Under the pieces are notes generated by a model, which saw only the letters and a program-made list of their open reading frames with translations, searched no databases and was not told where the DNA came from. 64,000 bases of DNA from JBBRSD01 sp038245725 (GTDB lineage: Bacteria; Actinomycetota; Coriobacteriia; Anaerosomatales; JAAXUF01). A program made the translations under genes and the position numbers. The stretch covers positions 62,001 to 126,000 of the forward strand of contig JBBRSD010000005.1 in the NCBI GenBank assembly GCA_038245725.1. Direction: 5' to 3'. Below, in pieces: positions 23,087-32,323 of the stretch. The first letter of the stretch is position 1; every line of letters starts with the position of its first letter.

Positions 23087-24382
23087 ATGCCTGAGGACTT
23101 CACCCGCCCCGAACCCGCCGAGCAGCCCGTCGAGCAGCCCGCCGGCCAATACGCCGAGCAGCCCCTGCCCGTGTGCGATTACACCGGCGAGAGCGACGAG
23201 CCCTGCGAAGAGCCCGCGACCGTGAAGCGCTGGTCGGGCGCCGCGGTGGTCACGGCTGCCGCTCTCGGCTCGATCGTCGGCGGCGCGCTCGTGGCCGCGG
23301 GCCTCGTGTGGGCGCTCGGCGTGCTCCCGGGCACGCGGGTGACCCGCCTGACGAGCGGTACCGACGGCTTCGCGGCGCAGGTCCAAAGCCTCACCATCAG
23401 TCCGGCGTCGCAGAGCCCGGACGTCGCCGAAGCCGTGGCCCAGAAGGTGGTGCCGTCGGTGGTCAACGTCAAGATCCAGGCGCAGCGCACCGACCCGTTC
23501 ACCGGGCAGACCTCGTGGGTCGATCTCGGCAACGGTTCGGGCGTGATCATACGGGCCGACGGCTACATCCTCACGAACTTCCACGTGGTCGAAGGCGCCC
23601 AACGCGTCATGGTGAGCGTGGGCGTGGACAACAAGCTCGCCAAGGTCGTGGGAGTCGATAAGTCCACAGACCTCGCCGTCATCAAGATTGACGGGACCGG
23701 CTATCCGGCAATCCAGTTCGGCACCTCGAGCGGTCTGCGCGTGGGGCAGTTCGTGATGGCGGTGGGCAGCCCCTTCGGTCTGGAGAAGACCGTCACGAGC
23801 GGTATCATCTCGGCGCTCCAGCGCACCGAGCAGGTTCAGCAAACCAGCAACGACCTGACCACGTACACGAACCTCATCCAGACCGACGCCGCGATCAACC
23901 CGGGCAACTCGGGCGGCGCGCTCGTCGACGAGCATGGGCAGCTTGTCGGCATCAACACGCTCATTCAGTCGCCGTCCGGCGGCGTGGGCGCTGCGCAGTC
24001 GGCCGGCATCGGCTTCGCGCTCCCCATCGACTTCGCGCGAAGCATCGCCGAACAGCTCATTGCGACCGGCAAGGCGATTCATCCGTACCTTGGGGTCTCG
24101 ACGCAGACGATCGACCAGAGCATCGCAGCGCAGTACGGTCTGCCGGTGAGCGCCGGCGCGATCGTGGCGTTCGTGCAGCCGAAGGGTCCGGGCGAAGTGG
24201 CGGGGCTGAAGCGCGGCGACATCATCGTCAGAATAGGCACCATGGACGTGGGAAGCGTCGCGGACGTGTTCGCAGCGGTCCGGCAGCATAAGATCGGCGA
24301 CGTCATCTCCGTCAGGTTCGTGCGCAACGACGTGACGAGGACGGTCTCGGTCACCCTCGGCTCCGACACGGCGGCTCCGTGA
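23087..24382 (+). CDS. htrA: HtrA/DegP-type membrane-anchored serine protease with PDZ domain
   Basis: This 431-aa protein handles protein quality control outside the membrane. It has an acidic Pro/Gln-rich cytoplasmic N-terminus (1-45), one membrane anchor (about 53-78), a trypsin-like domain with the triad H166 (NFHVVEG), D195 (STDLAV) and S275 (NPGNSGGAL), and a C-terminal PDZ domain (about 335-425; GEVAGLKRGDIIV). AGAGGTG precedes ATG 23087; the frame is open further upstream without a better start. TACAAT at 23020-23025 could be its -10 box. The stop overlaps rlmH by 4 bp, a common actinobacterial and Gram-positive pairing. Confidence 0.92.
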   Translation: MPEDFTRPEPAEQPVEQPAGQYAEQPLPVCDYTGESDEPCEEPATVKRWSGAAVVTAAALGSIVGGALVAAGLVWALGVLPGTRVTRLTSGTDGFAAQVQSLTISPASQSPDVAEAVAQKVVPSVVNVKIQAQRTDPFTGQTSWVDLGNGSGVIIRADGYILTNFHVVEGAQRVMVSVGVDNKLAKVVGVDKSTDLAVIKIDGTGYPAIQFGTSSGLRVGQFVMAVGSPFGLEKTVTSGIISALQRTEQVQQTSNDLTTYTNLIQTDAAINPGNSGGALVDEHGQLVGINTLIQSPSGGVGAAQSAGIGFALPIDFARSIAEQLIATGKAIHPYLGVSTQTIDQSIAAQYGLPVSAGAIVAFVQPKGPGEVAGLKRGDIIVRIGTMDVGSVADVFAAVRQHKIGDVISVRFVRNDVTRTVSVTLGSDTAAP

Positions 24383-24843
24383 GGCTCACGCTCGTCGCGG
24401 TCGGTCGCCTGAAGGAGCGCTTCTGGCGCGACGCCGCCGATGAGTACATCAAGCGGCTCGGCCCCTACGCCACACTGCGCGTCGTCGAGATCGCCGATCG
24501 CGACTCGGGGCGAGACGCCTCCCGCGCGCTCGCCGAGGAGGGCGCCGACGTAGTGCGCGCGATCCCGGAGGGCGCGCACGTCATCGCGCTCGACGTGGGC
24601 GGCAGACAGCTCTCGAGCGAGGGCTTCTCGGCGAAGCTCGATGCGCTCGGGCTTGAAGGCCGCAGCAGCGTCGCGTTCGTGATCGGGGGATCGGTGGGGC
24701 TTGCGCCCGACGTGCTCGCGCGCGCCGACGAGCGGCTCTCACTCGGGTCGATGACGCTGCCGCACAACCTCGCGCGCGTGGTGCTCCTCGAGCAGCTTTA
24801 CCGCGCCTTCCGCATCAGCCGAAACGAGCCGTACCACAAGTAA
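24379..24843 (+). CDS. rlmH: 23S rRNA (pseudouridine1915-N3)-methyltransferase
   Basis: The 154-aa SPOUT methyltransferase modifies pseudouridine 1915 in helix 69 of 23S rRNA. It opens with MRLTLVAVGRLKERFW. The knotted SAM-binding part contains FVIGGSVGLAPDVL (about 95-108), LSLGSMTLPHNLARVVLLEQ (about 120-139) and the terminal YRAFRISRNEPYHK motif, all diagnostic. Length matches the family. GTG 24379 overlaps the htrA stop, so expression is coupled. Confidence 0.95.
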   Translation: MRLTLVAVGRLKERFWRDAADEYIKRLGPYATLRVVEIADRDSGRDASRALAEEGADVVRAIPEGAHVIALDVGGRQLSSEGFSAKLDALGLEGRSSVAFVIGGSVGLAPDVLARADERLSLGSMTLPHNLARVVLLEQLYRAFRISRNEPYHK

Positions 24844-24933
24844 CCGCTCACCGAGACTCGGCCGCCGCAAGTGCCGCTCACGCGCAGCTCGATTGCGTCT
24901 CGCGGCGCCGCGTGGATATGATGCGATACCGCC

Positions 24934-26214
24934 GTGTCCACACTCGTGAACAGGATCTGCGTGAGAGACCGCATCTTCGTCGCCATCGTCGCCGTCCTGA
25001 TCTGTGTCGTCTTGGCGGGTTACGGCTACATCCTCATGACCGGGCGCTCGTTTTCCCGGATCCAGTTCGGCCTCGGCGTCATCCAGCCCGCGGGGGCGCC
25101 GGCCTACATCGATCGCGCGATCGCGAACCGGAATCTGCGGGCGTGGGCTGACGGCGACCCGCAGGCGGCGATCAAGGAGTTCATGCGCAACGAGTTCCTC
25201 GGCTTCGATCGCGTGCTTCTCGGCTACTCGGATCTCGTCACCGCCGCAAACGGCCGCTTCTACGCGCTGTACCCGCCGGGGCAGCGCATCGTTCCGCTCG
25301 GCGTGGACACGGGCAACGTCTTCAGGCTGAAGGGCACGAACTCGCTCGTGGAGGTGCTGCTGGGCACCGCGGCAACGCTCGACCGGGTTCCTGCGGAGGT
25401 CAACGACGCCAACGATCTGGCACGGCAGTTCCCGGGCGTCCGTTTCACCTACTACGGCGTCTCCGAGTGGACGATGACCAAGCCCGCCATCGACGCCGGT
25501 TACCGCGATCCGGTCAACACCGCATGGCATACGTTCGCCGACGGAGTCACCTCCACAAACAGCACCGGTCTGTTCAACGCCGACGACTGGCAGAAGATGT
25601 TCTTCGCCACCGACCACCACTGGAACCCGGTCGGACAGTACCAGGGTTACCTCGACATCATGGGGCTGCTCTCCCGCAACAACCCGAAGATCGGCCCCGA
25701 GCGCGTCCCCTTCGCCGAGAAGACCCTGCCCGGCGTCCAGTTCCGCGGTTCCATCGCGCGCACCGCCGCGTACTACAAGATATGGGAACCGTTTCGTGCG
25801 CTGACAGGCCACGACCCGAAGGTGCACGCCTATCTCGGCGGCAAGCGGGCCGACTGGCTCATCATGCCGCAGTCGTTCCTGAAGCACCCGCCGACCGCGC
25901 CGTTCGCATCGCTGTACGCGTTGTACAACGGGGGAGACTACCCGCTCATCGAGTACCGCAAGGACGCGCCCGGCGCCGGTAACCTGCTCATCTTCGCTGA
26001 CTCGTTCTCCAACAGCATGGAGGACCTCGTCGCCTCCCACTACCAGCACACCTACAGCGTGGATCTGCGCCATTACGGTCCCGAGACCGGCAAGCCCTTC
26101 GATATCGCCGCGTTCATCAAGGAGTACAACATCACCGACGTCCTCGTGATGGGCCGCCCCGCGCGCGTCATCACGGTCCCGTCCGCTCTGCGCAACGGGG
26201 TGCCGGTGCTGTGA
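24934..26214 (+). CDS. DHHW-family (AlgX/AlgJ-like) exported protein
   Basis: The 426-aa protein has one N-terminal membrane anchor (about 12-34) and an extracytoplasmic SGNH-hydrolase-like domain. The signature DHHW motif is at 227-230, followed by NPVGQYQGY; a D-S-F motif (FADSFSN, 356-358) matches the late SGNH block. Members of this group (DltD, AlgJ and AlgX relatives) transfer or help transfer acyl groups to surface polymers supplied by an MBOAT partner. The MBOAT gene follows with a 4-bp overlap, supporting that role. Start GTG 24934 is the best available but has no clear ribosome site. Confidence 0.85.
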   Translation: MSTLVNRICVRDRIFVAIVAVLICVVLAGYGYILMTGRSFSRIQFGLGVIQPAGAPAYIDRAIANRNLRAWADGDPQAAIKEFMRNEFLGFDRVLLGYSDLVTAANGRFYALYPPGQRIVPLGVDTGNVFRLKGTNSLVEVLLGTAATLDRVPAEVNDANDLARQFPGVRFTYYGVSEWTMTKPAIDAGYRDPVNTAWHTFADGVTSTNSTGLFNADDWQKMFFATDHHWNPVGQYQGYLDIMGLLSRNNPKIGPERVPFAEKTLPGVQFRGSIARTAAYYKIWEPFRALTGHDPKVHAYLGGKRADWLIMPQSFLKHPPTAPFASLYALYNGGDYPLIEYRKDAPGAGNLLIFADSFSNSMEDLVASHYQHTYSVDLRHYGPETGKPFDIAAFIKEYNITDVLVMGRPARVITVPSALRNGVPVL

Positions 26215-27617
26215 CGTTCTCGAGCCTTGAGTTCCTCTTCCTGTTCATGCCGGGCTTCTTCGCCCTGTATTACGCCTGGAGCAACAAGCACTGGCGCAAC
26301 ACTCTGCTCTTCGTGGGCTCGATCCTGTTCTACTCGTGGGGCGAGCCGGTGCTCGTGCTCCTCATGCTGGGTTCGGTGCTCCTCAACTACCTGCTGGCAC
26401 GCCTCATGGCCGCTTTCGCCGAGAAGAACGCGCGCCGCGCGTGGCTCATCGCGGGAATCGCCACGAACCTCGGGATGCTCGCCGTCTTCAAGTACTCGAA
26501 CTTCGCGCTCGGGACGTATGGCTCCATCGCGCACGTCGGAGTGCACCGCCTCGACCTGCCGCTGCCGCTGGGGATCTCGTTCTACACGTTCCAGGCGCTT
26601 GCATACCTCATCGACCTGTATCGCGGCGAGTACGAGGTCCAGAAGAACCCATTCAAGCTCGCGCTCGCCATCGCCGCGTTCCCTACGATCACGTCCGGTC
26701 CGATCTTGCGCTACAAGATGATGCGCGAGCAGCTGGGCGAGCGGCCGGTGGCCCTTGCCGACGTCGCGGACGGGCTTCGGCGATTCGCGGTGGGCATGGG
26801 CAAGAAGATCCTCATCGCGAACAACGTCGCCTACCTCGCCACGCAGCTCTTCAAGTTCGGCCCGAGCCAGTACGGCGCAGCGGGTGCATGGCTCGGCGCC
26901 ATCTGCTGGACGCTGCAGATCTACTACGATTTCAGCGGCTATTCGGACATGGCGATCGGGCTGGGAAAGATGATGGGCTTCCGCTATCCCGAGAACTTCA
27001 ACTACCCCTACACCGCTTCGTCGGTCTCAGACTTCTGGCGCCGCTGGCACATGTCGCTCTCGTCGTTCTTCCGCGATTACGTCTACATCCCGCTTGGCGG
27101 CAGCCGTGTGTCCAACGCCCGGTGGCTTCTGAACATGGGTCTGGTGTGGGCGCTCACGGGTCTGTGGCACGGAGCGAGCTGGACCTTCGTGGGTTGGGGC
27201 GTTTACTACGGCGTCATGCTTGCTCTCGAGCGATTCTTCATCGCTGACGTGCTTGGCCGCATTCCGGGCTTCTTCCGCCACGTCTATCTGCTTCTCGTGG
27301 TGATCGTGGGTTGGGTCTTCTTCATGAGCCCCACGATACAGACGGCGCAGCAGGTGCTCGGTGCGATGGTCGGCCTTTCTGGCTCGGGCCTGCTGACGAC
27401 GTTCGTCATGATCCGCATCGTCCAGCCGGTCTACATCGTCGCGATCGTCGTCGCGATCATCGGGGCGGGTCCGTGGTACAAGGTGCCGTGGCTGCGCCTG
27501 GATACGCGACCGGCACTTTCGTGGGTCTTGGACGCAGGACTCGTGGGCGTCCTCGCTATCTCGGCCGTGTTGATGGTGGTCGGCTCGTTCAGCCCCTTCC
27601 TCTACTTCAAGTTCTAG
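26211..27617 (+). CDS. MBOAT-family O-acyltransferase (AlgI/DltB-like)
   Basis: This 468-aa polytopic membrane protein has the MBOAT landmarks: PLGISFYTFQALAYLIDLYR (about 119-138), the IYYDFSGYSDMAIGLG motif (about 237-252), FWRRWHMSLSSFFRDYVYIP with H280, and LTGLWHGASWTF with the invariant histidine at 320. Such enzymes move acyl groups across the membrane for esterification of surface polysaccharides. The GTG start overlaps the upstream DHHW gene, so the pair is a two-gene acylation unit. The target polymer is unknown. Confidence 0.92.
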   Translation: MTFSSLEFLFLFMPGFFALYYAWSNKHWRNTLLFVGSILFYSWGEPVLVLLMLGSVLLNYLLARLMAAFAEKNARRAWLIAGIATNLGMLAVFKYSNFALGTYGSIAHVGVHRLDLPLPLGISFYTFQALAYLIDLYRGEYEVQKNPFKLALAIAAFPTITSGPILRYKMMREQLGERPVALADVADGLRRFAVGMGKKILIANNVAYLATQLFKFGPSQYGAAGAWLGAICWTLQIYYDFSGYSDMAIGLGKMMGFRYPENFNYPYTASSVSDFWRRWHMSLSSFFRDYVYIPLGGSRVSNARWLLNMGLVWALTGLWHGASWTFVGWGVYYGVMLALERFFIADVLGRIPGFFRHVYLLLVVIVGWVFFMSPTIQTAQQVLGAMVGLSGSGLLTTFVMIRIVQPVYIVAIVVAIIGAGPWYKVPWLRLDTRPALSWVLDAGLVGVLAISAVLMVVGSFSPFLYFKF

Positions 27618-27741
27618 CCGCTCGCACCCACGGCGAGGAGCCGGTGTGCGGGACTCGCGTGTTGCGCACGCTTTGCTCGCGTCCGCGCGTACGGGTATCG
27701 TGCTGGTTCCATCAAAACGCATCAGCGAAAGGTCTTCATCC

Positions 27742-29448
27742 GTGAGAGAAGCGATCTCCGCGCTCGTCGCAGACGCCGTCGGGGCGGCTATCGCCGCCGG
27801 TGAACTTCCCCTCGCCGAGGTTCCCGATCCGGCGCCCGAGCGCCCGCGGGACAGCGACCACGGTGACTGGGCGACGACGATTGCGCTGCGCTCGGCCAAA
27901 GCCGCCGGCATGAACCCGCGGGCGATCGCCGAGATCGTGACCGCCCGCATGGCCGGGCACCCCGACGTCGCCGGGCTGGAGATCGCGGGGCCGGGCTTCA
28001 TCAACATCAGACTCTCGGCGCACGCCCTTCAGCGGGTGCTCGTCGAGGCCCGCGAGCAGGGTCTCGATTTCGGCCGTGTCAACATCGGCCAGGGCCGTCG
28101 CGCCCAGGTCGAGTTCGTCTCGGCGAATCCGGTGGGGCCGATGCATATCGGACACGGCCGCTGGGCTGCGCTCGGCGACAGCATGGCGCGCGTCTTAGAG
28201 CACGCGGGCTGGTCCGTGGAGCGCGAGTTCTACGTCAACGACGCCGGCGTGCAGATGGACATCTTCGCGAAGTCCGTATCCGCCCGGTACCTCGAACTGT
28301 GCGGCGAGTCGGTCACTTTCGAGGCGGAGTGGTATCAGGGCACCTACATCGCGGAGATCGCGCGCGAGATCTTCGACGCCGAGGGCACGGTCTGGTGCGA
28401 TACGGCGGCGCGGGCGCGCGAGGAGTACTTCAAGGAGAAGGCGTACACGCAGGTCCTCGCGCACCTGAAACACGTACTTCACGAGATGGGGACCGACTTC
28501 GATGTCTGGTTCTCCGAGCGCACGCTTCACGAGCCGGGGACTGACGGCCTGACGGCGATCGAGCGTGCGATCGCGGCGCTACGCGAGGCCGGCTACATCT
28601 TCGAACACGAGGGCGCGACGTGGTTCCGCTCGACCGATTTCGGCGACGACAAGGACCGCGTGCTCGTGAAGGCCGACGGCGACTACACATACTTCGCCGC
28701 AGACATCGCCTACCACAAGAACAAGTTCGACCGCGGTTTCGACCGGGTCATCAACATCTGGGGCGCCGACCATCACGGCTATGTCGCCCGCATGAAGGCC
28801 GCATGCGACGCTCTCGGTCACGCGGGGCAGCTCGATGTGGTCATCGGCCAGCTCGTGAACCTGTTCCGCAACGGCGAAGCGGTGCGCATGAGCAAGCGCA
28901 CCGGCGAGATGGTCACCTTCGAGGAGCTGCTCGAAGAGGTGGGCACCGACGCCGCTCGCTACTGGTTCCTGCGCCGCTCGACCGATCAGCCTGTGGACTT
29001 TGACATCGAACTCGCGCGAACCCAATCCGCCGACAACCCCGTCTTCTACGTGCAGTATGCGCACGCGCGGGTCTGTTCGATCCTGCGCAGGGCGGCAGGG
29101 GAGGACCAGGTCGCCCAGCACGGCTCAATCGCCGCGCTCGCGGCCGAGTTCGTCCGGGGCGACGCCGACCTTTCTTTGCTCGCCGAAGACGCGGAGCTCT
29201 CGCTCATGCGCAAGCTCTCGGAGTTCGCCGACGTCGTTGAGATTGCAGCATCCGACCTCACACCCCACCGGCTCACGCGTTACGCCGAAGACCTCGCGGC
29301 CACGTTTCACCAGTTCTACACGGTGTGCCGTGTCATGAGCGACGATCCCGCGCTCACTTCGGCGAGGCTGTACGTGGTCGACGCGACGCGCAGCGCGCTC
29401 GAGACGGTGCTCCGACTTCTCGGCGTAAGCGCACCGGAGCGCATGTAG
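27742..29448 (+). CDS. argS: Arginyl-tRNA synthetase
   Basis: This 568-aa class I synthetase charges tRNA-Arg. It has the N-terminal additional domain (1-85, D-loop recognition), the SANPVGPMHIGHGRWAALGD signature (about 128-147) with HIGH at 135-138, a MSKRTGE motif (the KMSKS equivalent) in the catalytic domain, and the helical DALR anticodon-binding domain at the end (about 445-568). GTG 27742 is chosen by domain boundary and a GAAAGG ribosome site; the upstream open frame looks noncoding. argS followed by lysA and hom is a recurring actinobacterial order. Confidence 0.95.
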   Translation: MREAISALVADAVGAAIAAGELPLAEVPDPAPERPRDSDHGDWATTIALRSAKAAGMNPRAIAEIVTARMAGHPDVAGLEIAGPGFINIRLSAHALQRVLVEAREQGLDFGRVNIGQGRRAQVEFVSANPVGPMHIGHGRWAALGDSMARVLEHAGWSVEREFYVNDAGVQMDIFAKSVSARYLELCGESVTFEAEWYQGTYIAEIAREIFDAEGTVWCDTAARAREEYFKEKAYTQVLAHLKHVLHEMGTDFDVWFSERTLHEPGTDGLTAIERAIAALREAGYIFEHEGATWFRSTDFGDDKDRVLVKADGDYTYFAADIAYHKNKFDRGFDRVINIWGADHHGYVARMKAACDALGHAGQLDVVIGQLVNLFRNGEAVRMSKRTGEMVTFEELLEEVGTDAARYWFLRRSTDQPVDFDIELARTQSADNPVFYVQYAHARVCSILRRAAGEDQVAQHGSIAALAAEFVRGDADLSLLAEDAELSLMRKLSEFADVVEIAASDLTPHRLTRYAEDLAATFHQFYTVCRVMSDDPALTSARLYVVDATRSALETVLRLLGVSAPERM

Positions 29449-29619
29449 GCTCCCCCAGCGCGCGGCGGTGTTCGCAGGCTCGGCCCGCGCGGTTGGCGGT
29501 TCCATCGGCCCTTGTGTGCTCCGCATCACAACATTCTCGCGGGGCCCACTCCAGATACGGACGACCCAACCGATAGTCGGAGTACGACGAACCGGTTCCT
29601 TGGTTATTGCGGAGAACAC

Positions 29620-30279
29620 ATGTTGACTCCCACAAGCGGCCTCAAGCTGTTGAGGTCGTGCTATACGGACGAAAACAGCGAGCTCTTCCGCGTGCTGCTG
29701 AACTCAACGTCGGCCGCCGAAGCAAACATCGCCCTCGACGTGCTCGAAGGAACCGTCCCCGCCAAGACGCTCGTGACCGCGTGCAATCTGCGCGAAGTGC
29801 TCAGGGAGCTTCCCTGCTCGCCGTTTTCGATGCACGTCGACGAGGAGACGTTGTGCCGGACGGCTCGCCTGACAAAGCGGATCGCCGTCATGGAGAAGAC
29901 CCTGCCCGACGGAATCGAGCTGGTCATCACCACGCTCGGGAATCTGGTGCTCGATCTTATCGTCCGCAGCGGCGCCGAGAAGTACTTCTGGACGCCGATT
30001 CCGATAACCGACGACTTCGTGAATCCGAACGTGGTCGACTTGTTGATCACGAGCGATCACCTCCTCGACGACGTGATCGACCTCGTGACCTGCATGGGCG
30101 TGGTCTTCAACCCGAAGTTCTACCTCTCGGTCGACGACTTCCTGATGGAGACCGCTGCAGACGTATTCGGGGCGATGGGGGACGTGTTCGGACTCGAGCA
30201 AAGGATCGAGCTTTCCGCCCCTCCGGGACAGTTCCGCAGCGATCCGGCCGATCCGTTCGCGATGTTCTCGGGGAGATAG
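29620..30279 (+). CDS. Unknown 219-aa protein between argS and lysA
   Basis: I do not recognise this protein. It appears cytoplasmic, with no signal peptide. The composition is normal for a folded domain: helical N-terminus (1-60), a central strand/helix part with ELVITTLGNLVLDLIV (about 110-125), and a PxxFxxxPADPF end. The ATG at 29620 has GCGGAG close upstream. The N-terminal pattern LLRSCYTDENSELFRVLLNS does not match an annotated family I know. Its isolation, with 171 and 220 bp of noncoding DNA around it, suggests its own promoter. Confidence 0.65.
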   Translation: MLTPTSGLKLLRSCYTDENSELFRVLLNSTSAAEANIALDVLEGTVPAKTLVTACNLREVLRELPCSPFSMHVDEETLCRTARLTKRIAVMEKTLPDGIELVITTLGNLVLDLIVRSGAEKYFWTPIPITDDFVNPNVVDLLITSDHLLDDVIDLVTCMGVVFNPKFYLSVDDFLMETAADVFGAMGDVFGLEQRIELSAPPGQFRSDPADPFAMFSGR

Positions 30280-30285
30280 CGGCGA

Positions 30286-30313
30286 CTCGAGGCCTCGAGA
30301 CACCGGCGGTGTC
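30286..30313. repeat. Two adjacent dyad-symmetric sequences
   Basis: CTCGAGGCCTCGAG (30286-30299) is a perfect 14-bp palindrome. It abuts GACACCG-G-CGGTGTC (30299-30313), a 7-bp dyad around one base. They lie just after the unknown gene and upstream of lysA; they may be protein-binding sites. No T-run follows. Confidence 0.4.
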
Positions 30314-30453
30314 GCCTGGCAGGCTGCGCCGCATCGAACTTGGCGAGCCCGTCGTCAGTCCTCTCGCGTACAATTACCCGCGGGTCGCCTTTGTGCTCGC
30401 TCGGGCCGCGCTTGACGCCCGTTCGCGGGTTGTCTAGCATCCACAAAACACAA

Positions 30454-30473
30454 GACTTAGCGGAAGCTAAGTC
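30454..30473 (+). promoter_or_regulatory. Leader stem-loop with GGAA tetraloop before lysA
   Basis: GACTTAGC and GCTAAGTC form a perfect 8-bp stem closed by a GGAA (GNRA-type) tetraloop, ending 26 bases before the lysA start. It has no T-run and does not resemble the much larger lysine riboswitch. It may stabilise the mRNA or bind a protein. Confidence 0.45.
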
Positions 30474-30499
30474 ACGAGGAACCAGAGGGAGAGTCGTCC

Positions 30500-31861
30500 A
30501 TGGGAAGGCCATCAGCGCCGCGACCACCTGCCGTGCCCGACAACAAGACCGCGGCCGATCTCGCATCCGTGCTGCCCATGACCGCGGAACTCAAAGGCGG
30601 CCACCTCTGGATCGGCGGCGTGGACATGGTGACACTCGCGCAGGAGGCGGGGACCGCACTCTACGTGATGGACGAGACCACGATCCGCCATCAGCTTACC
30701 GAGTACGTGAAATGGACGACGTTTCACTGGCCCGACGTTGACGTGGTGTACGCCGGCAAGGCGTTCATGTCACTTGCGATGCTCAAGCTCGTCGCCGAGG
30801 AGGGCTGCTGCCTCGATGTCTCGAGCGGCGGCGAGCTCGCGTTCGCTCGGCGCGCCGGTTTCCCGATGGAGCGCATCTACGTTCACGGCAACAACAAGAC
30901 GCCGCTTGAGCTCGCGGAGTGTCTGGACGCTGGCGTGGGCCGAATCGTAGTCGACAGCTTCGAGGAGATGGAGCGTCTCTCGGCGATGGCGAGCGGTCGT
31001 GGCCTCACGCAGCGTGTGCTCGTGCGGGTGACGCCGGGTGTCGAAGCCGACACGCACGACTTCATCATGACCGGGGCCGAGGACTCCAAGTTCGGCTTCG
31101 GGCGTAACCAGGGCCTCGCCATGCAGGCGGTCAAGCGCGCGATCGCCCTGCCGGGTCTCGACTTCGACGGGCTGCACATGCACATCGGCAGCCAGATCTT
31201 CGCGCTGCACAGCTTCTCGAAGGCCATCGAAGTCATCGTGGAGTTCATCTCAGAGATCAAGGCCGAGACCGGCGTCGAAGTGCGCATGCTCGACACGGGC
31301 GGTGGTCTCGGCATCGCTTACGGTCTTCCCGACGAGCCCTCCACCATCAAGGACTACGGCAAGGTCGTTGTGGACGGCATCAAGGAAGAGTGCGAGAAGC
31401 GCGACCTCACGGTGCCGTCGATGGCGGTCGAGCCCGGTCGCTCGATCGTCGCGAACGCCGGCGTCACGCTCTACAGCGTCGGGAGCATCAAGGAGATCCC
31501 AGGCATCCGCACCTACGTCGCGGTCGATGGCGGCATGTCCGACAATATCCGCACGTCGCTGTATGGTGCCCACTACGAGGCGCTCGTCGTGAACAAGGCG
31601 GATCGTCCGCGCGACATGGTCGCGACCGTCGCGGGTAAGCACTGCGAAAGCGGGGATATCGTCGTCAACGACGCGCCCCTGCAACGCCCCGACGTCGGTG
31701 ATACTCTGTGCGTATGCGCAACTGGAGCTTATTGCCAGTCGATGAGCAGCAACTACAACAAGCAAGTGCGTCCGGGCGTGGTATTCGTCAAGGACGGGGC
31801 GTGGCACTGGGTCGTGCGCCGCGAAACGTACGAGGATCTCATGAGGTGCGAGGTAGGCTAA
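30500..31861 (+). CDS. lysA: Diaminopimelate decarboxylase
   Basis: This 453-aa PLP enzyme removes CO2 from meso-diaminopimelate to give lysine. The cofactor lysine is K87 in VYAGKAFM. Other motifs are LDVSSGGELAFA (about 104-115), HMHIGSQI, the PLP-phosphate loop DTGGGLG, EPGRSIVANAG, the catalytic-cysteine region HCESGD (around 380), and GAYCQSMSSNYN near the end. It is slightly longer than usual because of an N-terminal extension of about 25 residues rich in proline. AGAGGGAGAG gives the ribosome site for ATG 30500. hom and thrB downstream place it in an aspartate-family amino acid region. Confidence 0.95.
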   Translation: MGRPSAPRPPAVPDNKTAADLASVLPMTAELKGGHLWIGGVDMVTLAQEAGTALYVMDETTIRHQLTEYVKWTTFHWPDVDVVYAGKAFMSLAMLKLVAEEGCCLDVSSGGELAFARRAGFPMERIYVHGNNKTPLELAECLDAGVGRIVVDSFEEMERLSAMASGRGLTQRVLVRVTPGVEADTHDFIMTGAEDSKFGFGRNQGLAMQAVKRAIALPGLDFDGLHMHIGSQIFALHSFSKAIEVIVEFISEIKAETGVEVRMLDTGGGLGIAYGLPDEPSTIKDYGKVVVDGIKEECEKRDLTVPSMAVEPGRSIVANAGVTLYSVGSIKEIPGIRTYVAVDGGMSDNIRTSLYGAHYEALVVNKADRPRDMVATVAGKHCESGDIVVNDAPLQRPDVGDTLCVCATGAYCQSMSSNYNKQVRPGVVFVKDGAWHWVVRRETYEDLMRCEVG

Positions 31862-31865
31862 GGCG

Positions 31866-32285
31866 ATGGATAGGATCCTCAGGATAGAAGGGCTCAACGG
31901 AGAGTTCCTCGAGTTCAGTGATGCCACCCCGTTCGACCAGCCCGAAGGCTGGAAGCCGAGGTGGCATCTGCATGCGGAGGCACGTCTCGGCGACGAGGCG
32001 AACGTGAAGTTGTCAATGGAGCTGTGGGACTGCGAGCCCACGTGGCTCGCCCTCTTTCAGAGCCAGCTCGTCGAGGCCTGCTTCAGCGCCACGGGCGGCG
32101 CCCATCTCGCGACCGGCAGCTACCCGGACGTCAACCTGCAAGTCTCTTTCGCCGATGAGACCGGGAGAGCGCTCGTGAGTCTCGAGACGTGGGAGGCGGA
32201 CCAGCAGCTTGCACTCAGCTTCCTGACCGACGAGCACCTGCTCGAGTCCGCGCTCGCAGAACTCGGCGAGTTCCTCACGCACTGA
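31866..32285 (+). CDS. Unknown 139-aa protein after lysA
   Basis: The ATG lies 4 bp after the lysA stop with GAGGT upstream, so it is probably co-transcribed. The product is acidic, soluble and likely beta-rich (alternating strands such as WHLHAEARLGDEANVKLSME and LQVSFADETGRALVSLETW), with several tryptophans. It vaguely recalls small immunity-protein-like domains that open with ILRIEGLNGEFLEF, but this is not firm. A strong hairpin follows at 32324. Confidence 0.65.
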   Translation: MDRILRIEGLNGEFLEFSDATPFDQPEGWKPRWHLHAEARLGDEANVKLSMELWDCEPTWLALFQSQLVEACFSATGGAHLATGSYPDVNLQVSFADETGRALVSLETWEADQQLALSFLTDEHLLESALAELGEFLTH

Positions 32286-32323
32286 GAAGCTTTGGCGAGG
32301 CGAGCGCCTGCGGAGCCAGATAC

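Noticed and set aside
23134..23160. CRISPR-like or tandem repeats in the Gln/Pro/Glu-rich start of htrA
   Set aside because: This is low-complexity coding sequence without regular spacers; no CRISPR array was seen anywhere in the window.
30454..30473. Lysine riboswitch upstream of lysA
   Set aside because: A single 20-base hairpin cannot form the five-helix lysine riboswitch, and the leader is too short for one.
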